64,000 nucleotides of DNA from Saccharospirillum sp. (GCA_022565595.1 JAIUML010000016.1:1-64000); one strand, 5' to 3'; positions 18,556-28,273 are shown, counted from the first letter of the stretch. Numbers and translations are program-made. Notes: generated by a model from the letters alone, not told the origin.

Positions 18556-18783
18556 TCCGGTAGTTGTCGTCCGCGGCGGCTACCGGGGGAGCCTCTGCGG
18601 GGTCGGGCGGGGTGCCGCCCACTCAATCCGTCCTGGCGGTCCGACGTGTCGGGCCTGGACCACAGGATATGAACCCCTTCCATGGGATTCACCCTTCGGG
18701 CTCGCTGCGCTCATGCTAAAACGCTCCCGGCGTTTTAGTCCATGCTGCAGACTCCCCTGCTGAGGTATAACCGGCATCCGCCG
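18556..18783 (-). repeat. Dispersed hairpin-rich repeat, long copy
   Basis: Read on the minus strand it begins GGATGCCGGT, continues CCTCAGCAGGGGAGTCTGCA and ends with GCAGAGGCTCC, CCGGTAGCCG and CGCGG. The same two ends occur at 30648-30758. The middle here is longer and contains the AAAACGC/GCGTTTT hairpin around CGGGA and the GGTGAATCCCATGG segment resembling 3140-3312. It is non-coding and lies between a gene end and its terminator. Confidence 0.65.
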
Positions 18784-18811
18784 CTTGCACCTCGACAACG
18801 CCGAGATCTCG

Positions 18812-21163
18812 TTAATTATTACCGTCCTGCAGGAACTCGACTTTCAGGTTCCGGTAGGAGACTTTGTCGTCCTTTGTTTGGGCGGCGGTGTCGTCGTCCA
18901 GGCTCAGGGTAACGCTGTACTCGGGCTCGCTCTCCCAGGAGGTACCTGTGGCTTCAGTGGCACCGTTGGTCATCATTTCGGCGGCCATGGACCGGTAGTT
19001 ATCCTCGTAGAGTATGTCGTCGTTGGTCACTTCAGCCGTTGCGTCGCTGCCGACATCCAGTGCAGTGCCGCCTTCAGCGAATTCGATTTCGTACTCGCCA
19101 GTCTCTGGATACAAGATGAAGCGGTCACCGTCGTTGAGGAAATGGGTCACGACGTCGCGCACTTCGAAGGGCGCTTCCTGGAGGATGTGAGCCGAGGCCA
19201 TATCCACGATGTAGACGCCGTTCTCGCCAGTTACCTGCATGACGACTCTTGTTGCTTCATCTTCGGCTTCAACTTTGGCGACGTTCAGGGCGGTTGTTTC
19301 GTCAACACCGAAACCGAAGCGGACATCGGCATGAGCCAACAGACGGATCAGGCGGCCTTCACGAGCGCGCTCGGAGAAGTGGGTATCGACCACACCCCAG
19401 GGGAAGGTCTCTATACCACCGGTCGCTTCGTGGTTATTCGCGGTGAAGCCATTAACCAGAATGCCGTGGCTGGAGCCAGCGGTGATCATGGGGTTGGTGT
19501 TGCCGTTGTCGGCCAGGCCACCACTTTGTACCGCGGCACCGGCAGAGGTACCACCGACGACCAGGTGTCCATCCTGTTGACGAGACTGAATGTGCAGCAG
19601 TTCGGCACTGTCGATACGCAGATCAGAGTCGAAGCTGACCAGGGCGTCAAAGGTGCGTACCTGGTCGCCGCCGTTGATGAAGACACCATGGGCGTTTTCG
19701 ATCAGGTCAGCAACGCCCTGTTCGCAGGCCTGAAGGTGTGCCTGGAAGTAGTCCGGGTAGAGTTGATCGAGGTGGGGTACAGCGGCAAAGTCGCTGTGAT
19801 AAGCCGCCAGCCAGTCGCACTGATTGCTGTCTCTGGCCTGACGATAGGCGCGATCCACCGGCAACCATTGAGCGGTAGCACCCAGTTGCTCGAAAATACC
19901 AACGTAGTAGTCTGCTACGGCATAGCTGTCTGCCGAGGAAGAGGTCATCACCAGGATGTGTGGCGTTTCGTCGTCGGCGGCATCGCGTGCCTGATCAACA
20001 AAGGCCTGGTAGATCGCTACGGCGTCAGCGTTGGCGGTATCGTCTACGGCGACGTATTCGATGGCACGTTCGTAATCTTCAAGGTCGATCAGGAGGATTT
20101 CCAGCAATTTGAAGCGCACCAGGCTGGGCAGGCTGTTCCAGACTTGCAGGCCATTTTCGAAGCCATCGGTCAGCAGAGTACTTCTGAAGGCTGTGCGGAA
20201 ATCATTGAAGCTCCCATAGTCGACTTCTGCATTGTCTTCGAGCAAGGCATCCAGCACGAGCAGCACGCCGGCTTTGTTTTCATCGCTCTCCCAGGTGGCG
20301 GCATCCAGGTCTGCAATCACTGCTGCATCGACCACATAGCTGTTGTCTTCGACAGTATCTACGAGCAAATCCCAATCCGCATTGCTCAATTCATCATTCC
20401 AGAGTGCAGTGCCATCCGCCAGGGTTTCACCTTCGAGCGCTACGGCTGCCATGGCGTCCAGCAGTTCATCAGGAGTCAACGAATCAGGAGAAACAAGATC
20501 GGCAATGACATCGGAAATGACTTGCTGTTCTTCTGTCAAAGTTTCTTCAGGCAGGCCGTCGATCAGGCTGGTAACCGTTGTAGCTTTGGCTGAAGTGACT
20601 TCATAGTTCAAACGCTCATCAGCTTTTTTCAAGCCTTCAAAGGTTCCATATTGAGCTGAAGTACTGTCGAACCAGATGACATCACCGTCAATATCTTCTG
20701 GTAGACCGGCAACATCCTCATTGGCTACGCCAATAAAGGCGGAACGGAAGTCCTGCCAATCAGGGTACTCAGCTACACCCTCATCGAGAATCTGATCTCT
20801 CAGGTAATTCAAAATCAATTCGACGCCTGTTTTAAAATCAGGATCACTTTCCCAGGCAGGATCATTCACCAGTGTAGAGATCTTTTGCTCTGACAACTCA
20901 ACGGGTTCTGATACCGCTACAGCGACATTCGCTTCGGCATCGCCATTGGCAGCCCACCAGGTATCCCAGTCGTTACAGGCCGATTGCACCACACTGGAAC
21001 AAACACTGGTGGCGCCACCAACCAATTGGCTGCGCAGGCTAAGTTCGATGGATGCTTCGTTGATCGGGTCTGACCCGTTACCATTATCCTGTTCACAGCC
21101 GGCCAAAAAACCGGCGCATAGCACGGCCGTGCCCCATTTCAGGGACGTCTTTAATTTATTCAT
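18812..21163 (-). CDS. Cyanophycinase-like (peptidase S51) lipoprotein
   Basis: Encodes 783 residues. A lipoprotein signal ends in LAGC (Cys23). The C-terminal half (about 400-650) is a cyanophycinase/S51-like serine peptidase domain: GVFINGGDQVR, nucleophile Ser540 in VVGGTSAGAAVQS, DTHFSERAREGRL and GFGVDETTAL. Cyanophycinases cleave cyanophycin (beta-Asp-Arg polymer) to dipeptides. The N-terminal 380 residues are acidic and contain a duplicated module (about 100-143 and 285-327), each with a WESD motif, a hydrophobic helix and a DFR(S/T)AF motif. The product would be anchored outside the cytoplasmic membrane, so it would act on external or periplasmic substrate. No cyanophycin synthetase is in the window; the substrate is inferred. 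Confidence 0.82.
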   Translation of the reverse strand: MNKLKTSLKWGTAVLCAGFLAGCEQDNGNGSDPINEASIELSLRSQLVGGATSVCSSVVQSACNDWDTWWAANGDAEANVAVAVSEPVELSEQKISTLVNDPAWESDPDFKTGVELILNYLRDQILDEGVAEYPDWQDFRSAFIGVANEDVAGLPEDIDGDVIWFDSTSAQYGTFEGLKKADERLNYEVTSAKATTVTSLIDGLPEETLTEEQQVISDVIADLVSPDSLTPDELLDAMAAVALEGETLADGTALWNDELSNADWDLLVDTVEDNSYVVDAAVIADLDAATWESDENKAGVLLVLDALLEDNAEVDYGSFNDFRTAFRSTLLTDGFENGLQVWNSLPSLVRFKLLEILLIDLEDYERAIEYVAVDDTANADAVAIYQAFVDQARDAADDETPHILVMTSSSADSYAVADYYVGIFEQLGATAQWLPVDRAYRQARDSNQCDWLAAYHSDFAAVPHLDQLYPDYFQAHLQACEQGVADLIENAHGVFINGGDQVRTFDALVSFDSDLRIDSAELLHIQSRQQDGHLVVGGTSAGAAVQSGGLADNGNTNPMITAGSSHGILVNGFTANNHEATGGIETFPWGVVDTHFSERAREGRLIRLLAHADVRFGFGVDETTALNVAKVEAEDEATRVVMQVTGENGVYIVDMASAHILQEAPFEVRDVVTHFLNDGDRFILYPETGEYEIEFAEGGTALDVGSDATAEVTNDDILYEDNYRSMAAEMMTNGATEATGTSWESEPEYSVTLSLDDDTAAQTKDDKVSYRNLKVEFLQDGNN

Positions 21164-21580
21164 GACAATACCTCTGCGTCGCTGCGCGCGTTCGTTAAAC
21201 GAGCAACGTCATATTGAAATTCATTTTATTTTTTTCGGAGAAACACAGAGGTGGTGGCTATTCGTCGAACCACTCGCTTAAATAGAAAGGCTTGTATGAG
21301 AAGGCCATAAAGTGGCCGCGATTGCGGGTAATCATAGTTGTGGTCAGTGCCTGGGGTGCACCGGGACTCCTCGTTATTTATTTGGCGTGTTGATTTTATA
21401 CTGGCTTCTTTGAGCCTTATTATGTTATCGCCAACGCATTCGTTGATGCGTATCGAGCTCCTTTAATCTATCTGGACAGTGACTTCAGTGCAAGCTTCCT
21501 ATGTTCCTATACGCGCATTCATAAAGTGATGTCGCACTTTCACAACATTGATCACTGTATTATTGAGTAGCTTTTGGGGT
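21164..21580. other. Intergenic region upstream of the cyanophycinase-like gene
   Basis: About 415 bases between the dnaB 3' end and the lipoprotein start. It is AT-rich near 21200-21240 and 21380-21440 and must contain the lipoprotein promoter. No small gene or clear terminator was recognised. Confidence 0.5.
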
Positions 21581-22978
21581 TCATTCAGCCTGCCAATCAC
21601 CGTACTGTTCCGGCGCGAGGTTTTCGAAGCGGCTGTATTGACCGAGGAAGGCCAGGCGGGTGGTGCCGATAGGGCCGTTACGTTGTTTGCCGATGATGAT
21701 TTCTGCCATACCCTTGTCTTTGGAGTCTTCGTTATAGACTTCATCCCGGTAGATAAACATGATGATGTCGGCATCCTGCTCGATGGCGCCGGATTCCCTC
21801 AAGTCCGAGTTGACGGGGCGTTTGTTGGGGCGTTGTTCCAGGCTGCGGTTGAGCTGCGAAAGCGCCACCATGGGGCATTCGAATTCCTTGGCGATGGCTT
21901 TGAGTGTTCTTGAGATTTCCGAGATTTCGTTGGTGCGGCCTTCGGTGAAGCCTTTGATTTTCATCAACTGCAGGTAGTCGACCATGATCATGCCGACGTC
22001 GCCGTGTTCGCGCACCAGGCGTCGGATGCGGCTGCGCATTTCCGAGGGGCTCAGGCCTGCGGTGTCGTCGATGAAGAGCTTGCGGTCCTTGAGCAGGTTG
22101 ACGGCCTTGGTCAGTTTGGGGAAGTCGTCTTCCTTCAGTTTGCCGCTCTTGACGCGCCCCATGTCGATGCGACCGAGGGAGGCGATGGAACGGGTGATCA
22201 ATTGCTCCGAAGGCATCTCAAGGCTGAACACGACGACGGGTTTGTCCTGGTTCAACACGGCATCTTCGACCAGGTTCATGGCGAAGGTTGTTTTACCCAT
22301 GGACGGCCTGGCGGCGACGATGACGAGGTCGCCCGGGTGCATGCCGGTGGTCATTTCGTCCAGGTCGGAGAAACCGGTTGAAAGCCCGGTGAGGCTGCCG
22401 TCGGAGTTGAACAGCTCGTCGAGTTTGTCGAGGGCTTTGTCCACCAGCGGGTTTACGTGGACCAGGCCGCCTTCGCTGGGGCGTTCTTCCGCGATCTGGA
22501 AGACCTGACGCTCGGCATCGTCGAGGATGGTATCGGCATCCAGGCCACCCGGGTCGTAGGCCTTGCTGGCGATGTCGTTGGCAACACTGATCAAGCGGCG
22601 CAATACGGAGCGCTCACGAACGATCTTGCCATAGGCCAGGAGGTTACCAATGGAGGGTGTGTTTTCGGCCAGGTCGTTCAGGTAGCCCATACCACCGACG
22701 GCTTCGAGCTGACGCTCTTTTTCCAGCGCTTCACTGAGTGTAATGACGTCCAGTGGCTGGCTCTGCTCGGAGAGCTTCACCATCATACGGTAGATCTGCC
22801 GATGCTCGTTCCGATAGAAGTCGTCCGGCATCAGTTGTTCGGCAACGGAATCCCACTGGCTGTTGTCGATCATCAGGGCGCCAAGCACTGACTGTTCGGC
22901 CTCAAGTGAATGAGGGGGTGTTTTTACGGCGGGGGCATCGTTACCGACGAACAGATCGTCTTCCTGGGTCTCGGTCAT
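21581..22978 (-). CDS. dnaB: Replicative DNA helicase DnaB
   Basis: Encodes 465 residues. This is the hexameric helicase that unwinds DNA at the replication fork. The N-terminal DnaB domain starts PPHSLEAEQSVLGALM. The RecA-like C-terminal domain has Walker A ARPSMGKTTFA near residue 228, MIMVDYLQLM (Walker B) and the SQLNRSLEQRPNKRPVNSDLRESG region. Length is normal and no intein is present. A terminator separates it from rplI, so it probably has its own promoter. Its ATG lacks a strong ribosome-binding site. Confidence 0.96.
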   Translation of the reverse strand: MTETQEDDLFVGNDAPAVKTPPHSLEAEQSVLGALMIDNSQWDSVAEQLMPDDFYRNEHRQIYRMMVKLSEQSQPLDVITLSEALEKERQLEAVGGMGYLNDLAENTPSIGNLLAYGKIVRERSVLRRLISVANDIASKAYDPGGLDADTILDDAERQVFQIAEERPSEGGLVHVNPLVDKALDKLDELFNSDGSLTGLSTGFSDLDEMTTGMHPGDLVIVAARPSMGKTTFAMNLVEDAVLNQDKPVVVFSLEMPSEQLITRSIASLGRIDMGRVKSGKLKEDDFPKLTKAVNLLKDRKLFIDDTAGLSPSEMRSRIRRLVREHGDVGMIMVDYLQLMKIKGFTEGRTNEISEISRTLKAIAKEFECPMVALSQLNRSLEQRPNKRPVNSDLRESGAIEQDADIIMFIYRDEVYNEDSKDKGMAEIIIGKQRNGPIGTTRLAFLGQYSRFENLAPEQYGDWQAE

Positions 22979-23105
22979 GGTGAAGGCAGGTCAGTTGAGT
23001 AAAGCGTTCATGGTAGCGGTTAATGGGCTCAATTGGGAGCCGAAGAAGCAGTGAAACCCTGAAAATTACGCCTGCACTTACAGGGTATCGTACATCCCTT
23101 GACAT

Positions 23106-23136
23106 AAAAAAAAGGGCGCCCTGAGGCACCCTTTTT
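23106..23136 (-). terminator. Terminator after rplI
   Basis: On the minus strand AAGGGTGCC and GGCGCCCTT pair around a short loop and are followed by a run of seven or more T. A-rich on the other side, so it may work in both directions. It ends the rpsF-rpsR-rplI operon. Confidence 0.8.
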
Positions 23137-23154
23137 AACGTGACCAACAAGCAC

Positions 23155-23604
23155 TCAGGCTTCTGGTACCACGATGATGTGCACGGAAGACTCGACATCC
23201 GGGTGCAACTGAATGGTGATGTTGTACTCACCGGTTGCGCGCAGAGGGCCTTCTGGCATTTTTACTTCAGCTTTGGAGATTTCGACACCAGCAGCCGTTA
23301 CCAGGTCGGCAACGTCACGCGGGCCGATAGAGCCGAACAGTTTACCTTCTTCGCCAGCATTGGCGGCGATGGTCAGTTCAATCTCTGACAGGCGGTCGGC
23401 ACGAGCTTGAGCTGCAGACAGCTTCTCGGCTTCGGCTTTCTCAAGCTCAGCACGACGCTCTTCAAACACTTTAACATTGTCTTTGCTGGCAGGAACGGCT
23501 TTGCCCTGAGGGATCAGGTAGTTGCGGGCATAACCACTTTTTACCGCAACGGTGTCACCCAGAACACCCATTTTGCCAACTTTTTCAAGCAGGATAACGT
23601 CCAT
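23155..23604 (-). CDS. rplI: 50S ribosomal protein L9
   Basis: Encodes 149 residues. L9 binds 23S rRNA and projects from the large subunit. The N-terminal domain [17 protein letters not shown]...[16 protein letters not shown] is typical, followed by the long charged connecting helix and the C-terminal domain ([13 protein letters not shown]). ATG 23604 is chosen over an in-frame extension to 23709 because of the conserved N-terminus and GAGGT upstream. Last gene of the ribosomal operon. Confidence 0.97.
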   Translation of the reverse strand: MDVILLEKVGKMGVLGDTVAVKSGYARNYLIPQGKAVPASKDNVKVFEERRAELEKAEAEKLSAAQARADRLSEIELTIAANAGEEGKLFGSIGPRDVADLVTAAGVEISKAEVKMPEGPLRATGEYNITIQLHPDVESSVHIIVVPEA

Positions 23605-23614
23605 CTCGCTTACC

Positions 23615-24469
23615 TCAATCATTACTCTGGTCGGGTGGATTGGTCTGGGTTCCTCTAAAATTGAAGTAACCGTCAGCAATCGCAACCAATACCAGAATCG
23701 GTAACACAAACTGATTGAACAGAATGGCGCCTATGTAAAAGGCCACCAACCACTGTCCACCTAATTTCGCTTTCGCCACCATTCCATGCACCAGTGCCGC
23801 ACCGGCAAACAGCAATGGAATGAGCAACATCAACAACCCAGCAGGTTTGACGACATACATGAGCACCGCCGCTATCACCAGGGCCAACAGCAGTCGGCCA
23901 TTCATGCGCAAGGCATGAAACTCGGCACGGAAGCCGCCCGGGTTATAGAGGCCCGCTTGCCAATATCTGGCCAGCACCAGGCAGAGAATCACTTCGAACA
24001 TCTGCGCGGTCAGGATCAAATAGGCCGCATTGGGCTTGATCGACTCCAGCATCTGCCAGACGGGGTTTTCGACTTCACCACCGGTCAGCACTTGCTGAAA
24101 TTGGCCAACGACTGCAGCAAAACGGTCTCCGTATGCCAGTTGCGCACCAAAGGCCAGCACGAGCCCAAGGGCTGCGGCACTGATCAAGGTGATGCGCCAG
24201 TCCTGAAACTCGCGCATGACACTGGCCAGGATGACCGTAATGGGCAGCACCAACAAAGGCAGCACGGCGCCAGACATCTGCCAGGCCACCAATGCGCCCA
24301 CCATGCTGTATACCAGTAACTTTGTGCCTTCGTTCGTGCCTTGCCGCAAGGTGACCAGAGCCACCAGGGCCGCACTGACGGCATAGAGCATCGGCAGTGC
24401 AGCCAAACCTGCTGCAAGAGCCCCGGCGTGCAGGCGGCTTTTCATCGCGAAGCGTGCAAAGCCAATCAT
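23615..24469 (-). CDS. YybS-like / DUF2232 membrane protein in the rpsR-rplI operon
   Basis: Encodes 284 residues with about eight hydrophobic segments and a short hydrophilic C-terminus. A membrane protein of this kind commonly sits between rpsR and rplI in pseudomonads and their relatives; the function is unknown. It starts 29 bases after rpsR and ends ten bases before rplI, so it is co-transcribed with ribosomal proteins. Confidence 0.75.
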   Translation of the reverse strand: MIGFARFAMKSRLHAGALAAGLAALPMLYAVSAALVALVTLRQGTNEGTKLLVYSMVGALVAWQMSGAVLPLLVLPITVILASVMREFQDWRITLISAAALGLVLAFGAQLAYGDRFAAVVGQFQQVLTGGEVENPVWQMLESIKPNAAYLILTAQMFEVILCLVLARYWQAGLYNPGGFRAEFHALRMNGRLLLALVIAAVLMYVVKPAGLLMLLIPLLFAGAALVHGMVAKAKLGGQWLVAFYIGAILFNQFVLPILVLVAIADGYFNFRGTQTNPPDQSND

Positions 24470-24498
24470 GCCTGGGTCTCCTTCATCCGTTTTACAAC

Positions 24499-24726
24499 TT
24501 ACTGATGGCTGTCGGTGTATGGCAACAGGGCAAGGTAGCGAGAACGCTTGATCGCGCTGGACAGCTGACGCTGGTAACGAGCGCGAGTACCGGTGATCCG
24601 GCTGGGAACTATCTTGCCAGTTTCTGTGACGTAGCCCTTGAGCAGGTCTACATCTTTGTAATCGATTTCCTGAATGCCTTCTGCGGTGAAACGGCAGAAT
24701 TTACGGCGACGGAAAAAACGTGCCAT
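24499..24726 (-). CDS. rpsR: 30S ribosomal protein S18
   Basis: Encodes 75 residues, highly basic, with the usual [13 protein letters not shown] start and the [17 protein letters not shown] motif. S18 forms a dimer with S6 on the small-subunit platform. It follows rpsF by 18 bases. Confidence 0.97.
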   Translation of the reverse strand: MARFFRRRKFCRFTAEGIQEIDYKDVDLLKGYVTETGKIVPSRITGTRARYQRQLSSAIKRSRYLALLPYTDSHQ

Positions 24727-24744
24727 GGTCTATGCTCCTCTAAA

Positions 24745-25164
24745 TTACTCTTCGTCAGCTTCTTCTGCGGTTTCTGTCTCGGGCTCTTCAGGTGTGCGAG
24801 CACGGGCAGCAGCAGCTTGGGCTTCATCTTTGGCTTTTTTGGCTTCGACACTCTTCATCATCGGAGACGCTTCAGTCACAGCGTCTTTGGTACGCATGAT
24901 CATGTTACGGATGATGGCATCGTTGAAGCGGAAGGTGCTCTTCAGATCTTCAATGATGTCGTTGTCAGCTTCGATGTTCAGCAGAACATAGTGAGCCTTG
25001 TGAGCATTGAGGATTGGATAGGCCAATTGACGGCGACCCCAGTCTTCCTGGCGGTGTACCTTGCCACCCTTTTCGGTGATGACTGACGTGTAACGGTCAA
25101 TCATGGCAGGGACCTGCTCAGACTGGTCGGGGTGGACCAGTAGAACGATTTCGTAATGACGCAT
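24745..25164 (-). CDS. rpsF: 30S ribosomal protein S6
   Basis: Encodes 139 residues. The start [21 protein letters not shown] is typical and the C-terminal tail is strongly acidic (EEADEE), as in E. coli S6, whose tail is glutamylated by RimK. ATG 25164 follows AAGGAG with six-base spacing; the open frame continues to 25242 but without family match. First gene of the operon. Confidence 0.97.
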   Translation of the reverse strand: MRHYEIVLLVHPDQSEQVPAMIDRYTSVITEKGGKVHRQEDWGRRQLAYPILNAHKAHYVLLNIEADNDIIEDLKSTFRFNDAIIRNMIMRTKDAVTEASPMMKSVEAKKAKDEAQAAAARARTPEEPETETAEEADEE

Positions 25165-25278
25165 AGGATCTCCTTGCGGGTTAAACAACCTCCAGCGGGT
25201 TTGCACCACTGTAAGGTAAGGAGTGAAACTCAGCCTGATCACTCAGGCACAAGACTCCCTCCCGTAACGGGAAGGAGG
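25165..25278 (-). promoter_or_regulatory. rpsF mRNA leader with hairpins, possible S6:S18 site
   Basis: The roughly 110-base leader contains a CCCTCC.../...GGGAGG hairpin closed by CCCGTTACGGG and a GCCTGA/TCAGGC hairpin. Many bacteria carry an rpsF leader structure bound by the S6:S18 complex for autoregulation. The match here is by position only. Confidence 0.35.
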
Positions 25279-25284
25279 GCCGGC

Positions 25285-25313
25285 ATAATATAGAAAGCAC
25301 CAGGGGAGATCAA
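25285..25313 (-). promoter_or_regulatory. Promoter of the rpsF operon
   Basis: Minus strand TTGATC (25313-25308), 17 bases, TATTAT (25290-25285). It lies just after the end of the M48 protease gene and drives rpsF-rpsR-membrane protein-rplI. Confidence 0.7.
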
Positions 25314-25334
25314 GCAGGGAAGACCGTAAAGCCG

Positions 25335-27251
25335 TCAGTCCAGGCTCCGTTGCCATTCACGCTCGATCAGCGGCGGCATGGGGCAGCCAAGGCAGTCGGC
25401 AATGGTGCGCACCAGGTCGTACTCCTCCTGGTGGATGTCGCCGTCGGCCTGGATGATATCAACGCATGCCTGAATAATGGACCGACGCCAGAAAAACGGC
25501 ACTCGCGCCAGTTGTTCAAGGGCATCAGACACCTGCGTAAAGCCGGCTTCTGCTTCAGGCAACAATGACTTTTCGGGCCAATCAAAGGGGGCCGCCACCT
25601 GCTCATAGCGTGCAGCCGCCCGTTCGGTTTCACGGTTCTGATACACCAGCGCAGACAACAGAATGCGCAGTGCCTGAGCACAGGCATGGATGCTGATTGA
25701 CTCCTGCTGCTTGCGGCCCTCTGGCGTCAGTAAATGGTGCCTGAGCTGGGCGTAAAGCACCCATTCCTGCAATACCGTCTGGTTGTTGACCTTGATAAAG
25801 CGATCGATTCTGTCCAGAAACACCAGGGTGGCGCGTTCGTCGAGCCGCTTGAGCATCGGCATCGCCAGTTCAAGTATTGGCAGGCGGAGCTGGGCATCCA
25901 GTTGCTGGCAAAAGGGCCAGAGCCGCTGCAGTGCAATGGCTGCTTCACGGTCAGACTGTTTGATTTCATCCAGAATGGTCTGCTCATGGCCCTTGTTGAA
26001 CAACATGACCAGGCCGTAGCACCAGGCACGTGCACCTGCTGATTGGTGCACCAGGGTGCGCACCTGCTCCGGTATGTGCCGGTAAAGCTGACGAGCGTAG
26101 TCGAGGTGAGCGGGTGTTACCGTGCCTGCCATGGCGGCGATGGCAGCTACACCCATGACCTGATCGAAGGCCGCTGGCTGCGTTCTGGATACTGCGGCCT
26201 CGGGCGCTTCATCACGAACCTTCCGGTGCCGTGCACGGGTTATATAGGTGGGGTTGACGCGCTTGATGCGTTCATCTAATGGCGGATGGGTGGCCAGCAT
26301 GCCCGACAAACTGATGCTGTCGGCAAAGCAGAAATGCGACATGTCTTCCGCATGGCGATGCTGTAACTGACCGGCAAACTGGTGTTCGCGGATCTTGTAG
26401 AGGGCACCGGCAATGCCATCCGGATCGCGGGTAAACTGCACTGCGCTGGCATCGGCCAGGTATTCACGCTGGCGCGAAACCGCCGCCTTGATCAGACGGC
26501 CGGTAAGTACGCCGATGTAACCGATCAGAATCAAACCCAGGCCAAGCACGGGTATGGCAAGTTGGGCACCGGAATCCCGCGAATTGCGACGCCGCCCGTA
26601 GCTCCGATAAAAGGCGCTGCGAAACAGAAAGCGCCCTATCTGGCCGATCTGAATCAGGCCAGCCAATGCCGCCATCAGGCGCACATTAAGCCGCATGTCA
26701 CCATTCAGGATGTGGCTGAATTCATGGCCGACGACACCCTGAAGCTCCTGCCGATTCAGATGCTCCAGGGTCCCTTGAGACACCACCATTACTGCCTGAT
26801 CTGGCCGATAACCCGCCACAAAGGCATTGATGGCGGGCTCGTTATGCATCACGTACAGCTGCGGCACGGGTGACCCGGAGGCAATGGCCATTTCTTCGAC
26901 CACATTGACGAACTGGCGTTCAGCCGGATCCTTGCTGTCGTAGTCTATGAGCCGAGCCGAGGCCCAGCGCGCCACGACTTCGCCGCCCTGGCGCAATTGC
27001 AGATAGGCCGCCAGTGAGCCGGCAAGGATGATCAGCACCGCTCCCAGGCTTAATTGCCAACTGTAGTTGCTCTGCAGCCACCCCATCAGTGAGGCATCGA
27101 GCCGGCCATCGACATACAGAAAGAACGCATAGTAGATGGCATAACCGAGCAGGTTAACCAACAGTACCGTCAGCAGCACACCGATCACGAAGACCGTGAC
27201 CAGGTGCCAGGTCTTGCGCCTGGCTCTGTCCTGATAATCAAAAAAGTCCAT
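25335..27251 (-). CDS. M48 family zinc metalloprotease with TerB-like C-terminus
   Basis: Encodes about 638 residues. Two N-terminal membrane segments (about 20-45 and 70-88) precede an HtpX/M48 domain with the zinc motif HEFSH near residue 180, a further membrane segment near 235 and the third ligand region REYLADASAV. Beyond about residue 335 lies a long C-terminal extension absent from HtpX. It ends with a TerB-like helical module (IIQACVDIIQADGDIHQEEYD). The chosen start is ATG 27251; GTG 27260 is possible. It lies 14 bases downstream of lemA, a frequent pairing. Likely role: membrane protein quality control; the function of the extension is unknown. Confidence 0.85.
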   Translation of the reverse strand: MDFFDYQDRARRKTWHLVTVFVIGVLLTVLLVNLLGYAIYYAFFLYVDGRLDASLMGWLQSNYSWQLSLGAVLIILAGSLAAYLQLRQGGEVVARWASARLIDYDSKDPAERQFVNVVEEMAIASGSPVPQLYVMHNEPAINAFVAGYRPDQAVMVVSQGTLEHLNRQELQGVVGHEFSHILNGDMRLNVRLMAALAGLIQIGQIGRFLFRSAFYRSYGRRRNSRDSGAQLAIPVLGLGLILIGYIGVLTGRLIKAAVSRQREYLADASAVQFTRDPDGIAGALYKIREHQFAGQLQHRHAEDMSHFCFADSISLSGMLATHPPLDERIKRVNPTYITRARHRKVRDEAPEAAVSRTQPAAFDQVMGVAAIAAMAGTVTPAHLDYARQLYRHIPEQVRTLVHQSAGARAWCYGLVMLFNKGHEQTILDEIKQSDREAAIALQRLWPFCQQLDAQLRLPILELAMPMLKRLDERATLVFLDRIDRFIKVNNQTVLQEWVLYAQLRHHLLTPEGRKQQESISIHACAQALRILLSALVYQNRETERAAARYEQVAAPFDWPEKSLLPEAEAGFTQVSDALEQLARVPFFWRRSIIQACVDIIQADGDIHQEEYDLVRTIADCLGCPMPPLIEREWQRSLD

Positions 27252-27265
27252 GGACTGCACTCAAA

Positions 27266-27862
27266 TCAGAACTGAACTTTGGGGGCCTGTTTCGCCTCGG
27301 GGTTTTCGATCTCGAACAGGGACGCATTCTTGAAGCCGGTGACATTGGCCACCAGATTGTTCGGGAAGGATTCTTTGTAGGTCTGATAGTTCATGACCGA
27401 GTCGTTATAAGCCTGACGCGCAAAGGCCACCTTGTTCTCGGTGGTTTCCAGACTTTCCATCAGATCGCGAATGGTGCCGTCGGCCTTGAGGTCCGGGTAC
27501 GCTTCGGATACCGCGAAGAGCCGGCCCAGTGCACCGGTCAGCAGGCCTTCCGCTGAGCCAAGCTTCTCGATCAGGCCGCCATTGGCCGGGTCTGCGGCGG
27601 CAGCCTTTTGTGCCGAAACGGCCTGATTACGAGCCGCGATGACGTTCTCGAGTGTTTCACGCTCGTGAGACATGTACTTTTTCGCCGACTCGACCAGATT
27701 CGGGATCAGGTCATGTCGACGTTGCAATTGGACGTCGATCTGTGAAAACGCATTCTTGAACCGGTTCCGCAAGGCCACCAGGCGGTTGTAGACCACAATA
27801 AGGAACGCAATAATCAGCAGGGGAATGCCCCAGGTGATCGCCGTACTGAGCCATGATTCCAT
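27266..27862 (-). CDS. lemA: LemA family protein
   Basis: Encodes 198 residues. One N-terminal membrane helix (about 12-30) is followed by a helical-bundle domain with RNRFKNAFSQIDVQLQRRHD, LIPNLVESAKKYM and the C-terminal FPNNLVANVTGF block. LemA proteins commonly accompany M48 proteases; the molecular function is not established. GGAG precedes the ATG at eight-base spacing. Confidence 0.93.
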   Translation of the reverse strand: MESWLSTAITWGIPLLIIAFLIVVYNRLVALRNRFKNAFSQIDVQLQRRHDLIPNLVESAKKYMSHERETLENVIAARNQAVSAQKAAAADPANGGLIEKLGSAEGLLTGALGRLFAVSEAYPDLKADGTIRDLMESLETTENKVAFARQAYNDSVMNYQTYKESFPNNLVANVTGFKNASLFEIENPEAKQAPKVQF

Positions 27863-28273
27863 CAGCTTACTCCATCTATGAACGCTGTTAAGAGGGCTCA
27901 GTTTATCTTCTGTCCAGGAAAAGACCTAGCATCAACAGGCCGACTTTCCGTCCGGAATCACCATAGCCTTGCTAAAGAGTGAACCAGATCACAAATAATT
28001 ACCCCCTGGAGGGCATGGTGATGGGTGCCATACCAACCCGGCCCCAGCCCTGACTGACAGTAAAGAGAAAGCAACTGGTGCGACGATTCGCTGCTAACCG
28101 GTTGATGGTATAGAGAGACAACAGGGGTGAAAAACGTCTTGAAAGCATGTCATTTACTCCAAAAACAAGGCAGAATGCTCAAGCTAGCTGAGTTGGGTGA
28201 CAGCGGTATGACACTCGTTTCGGAAGGTTTCTCTAAGCCATTGATATGGCAGAAAAATTTTTTGAAGGTTGTG
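27863..28273. other. Intergenic region between lemA and the tRNA cluster
   Basis: About 410 bases separating divergent units. It must hold the lemA promoter. I see a G/C-rich GGAGGGCATGG...CCATACC inverted segment near 28007-28040 but no convincing gene or terminator. Confidence 0.5.

Noticed and set aside
18785-20593. 602-residue plus-strand open frame
   Set aside because: It is the antisense shadow of the cyanophycinase-like gene; its translation has no domain pattern and no ribosome-binding site.
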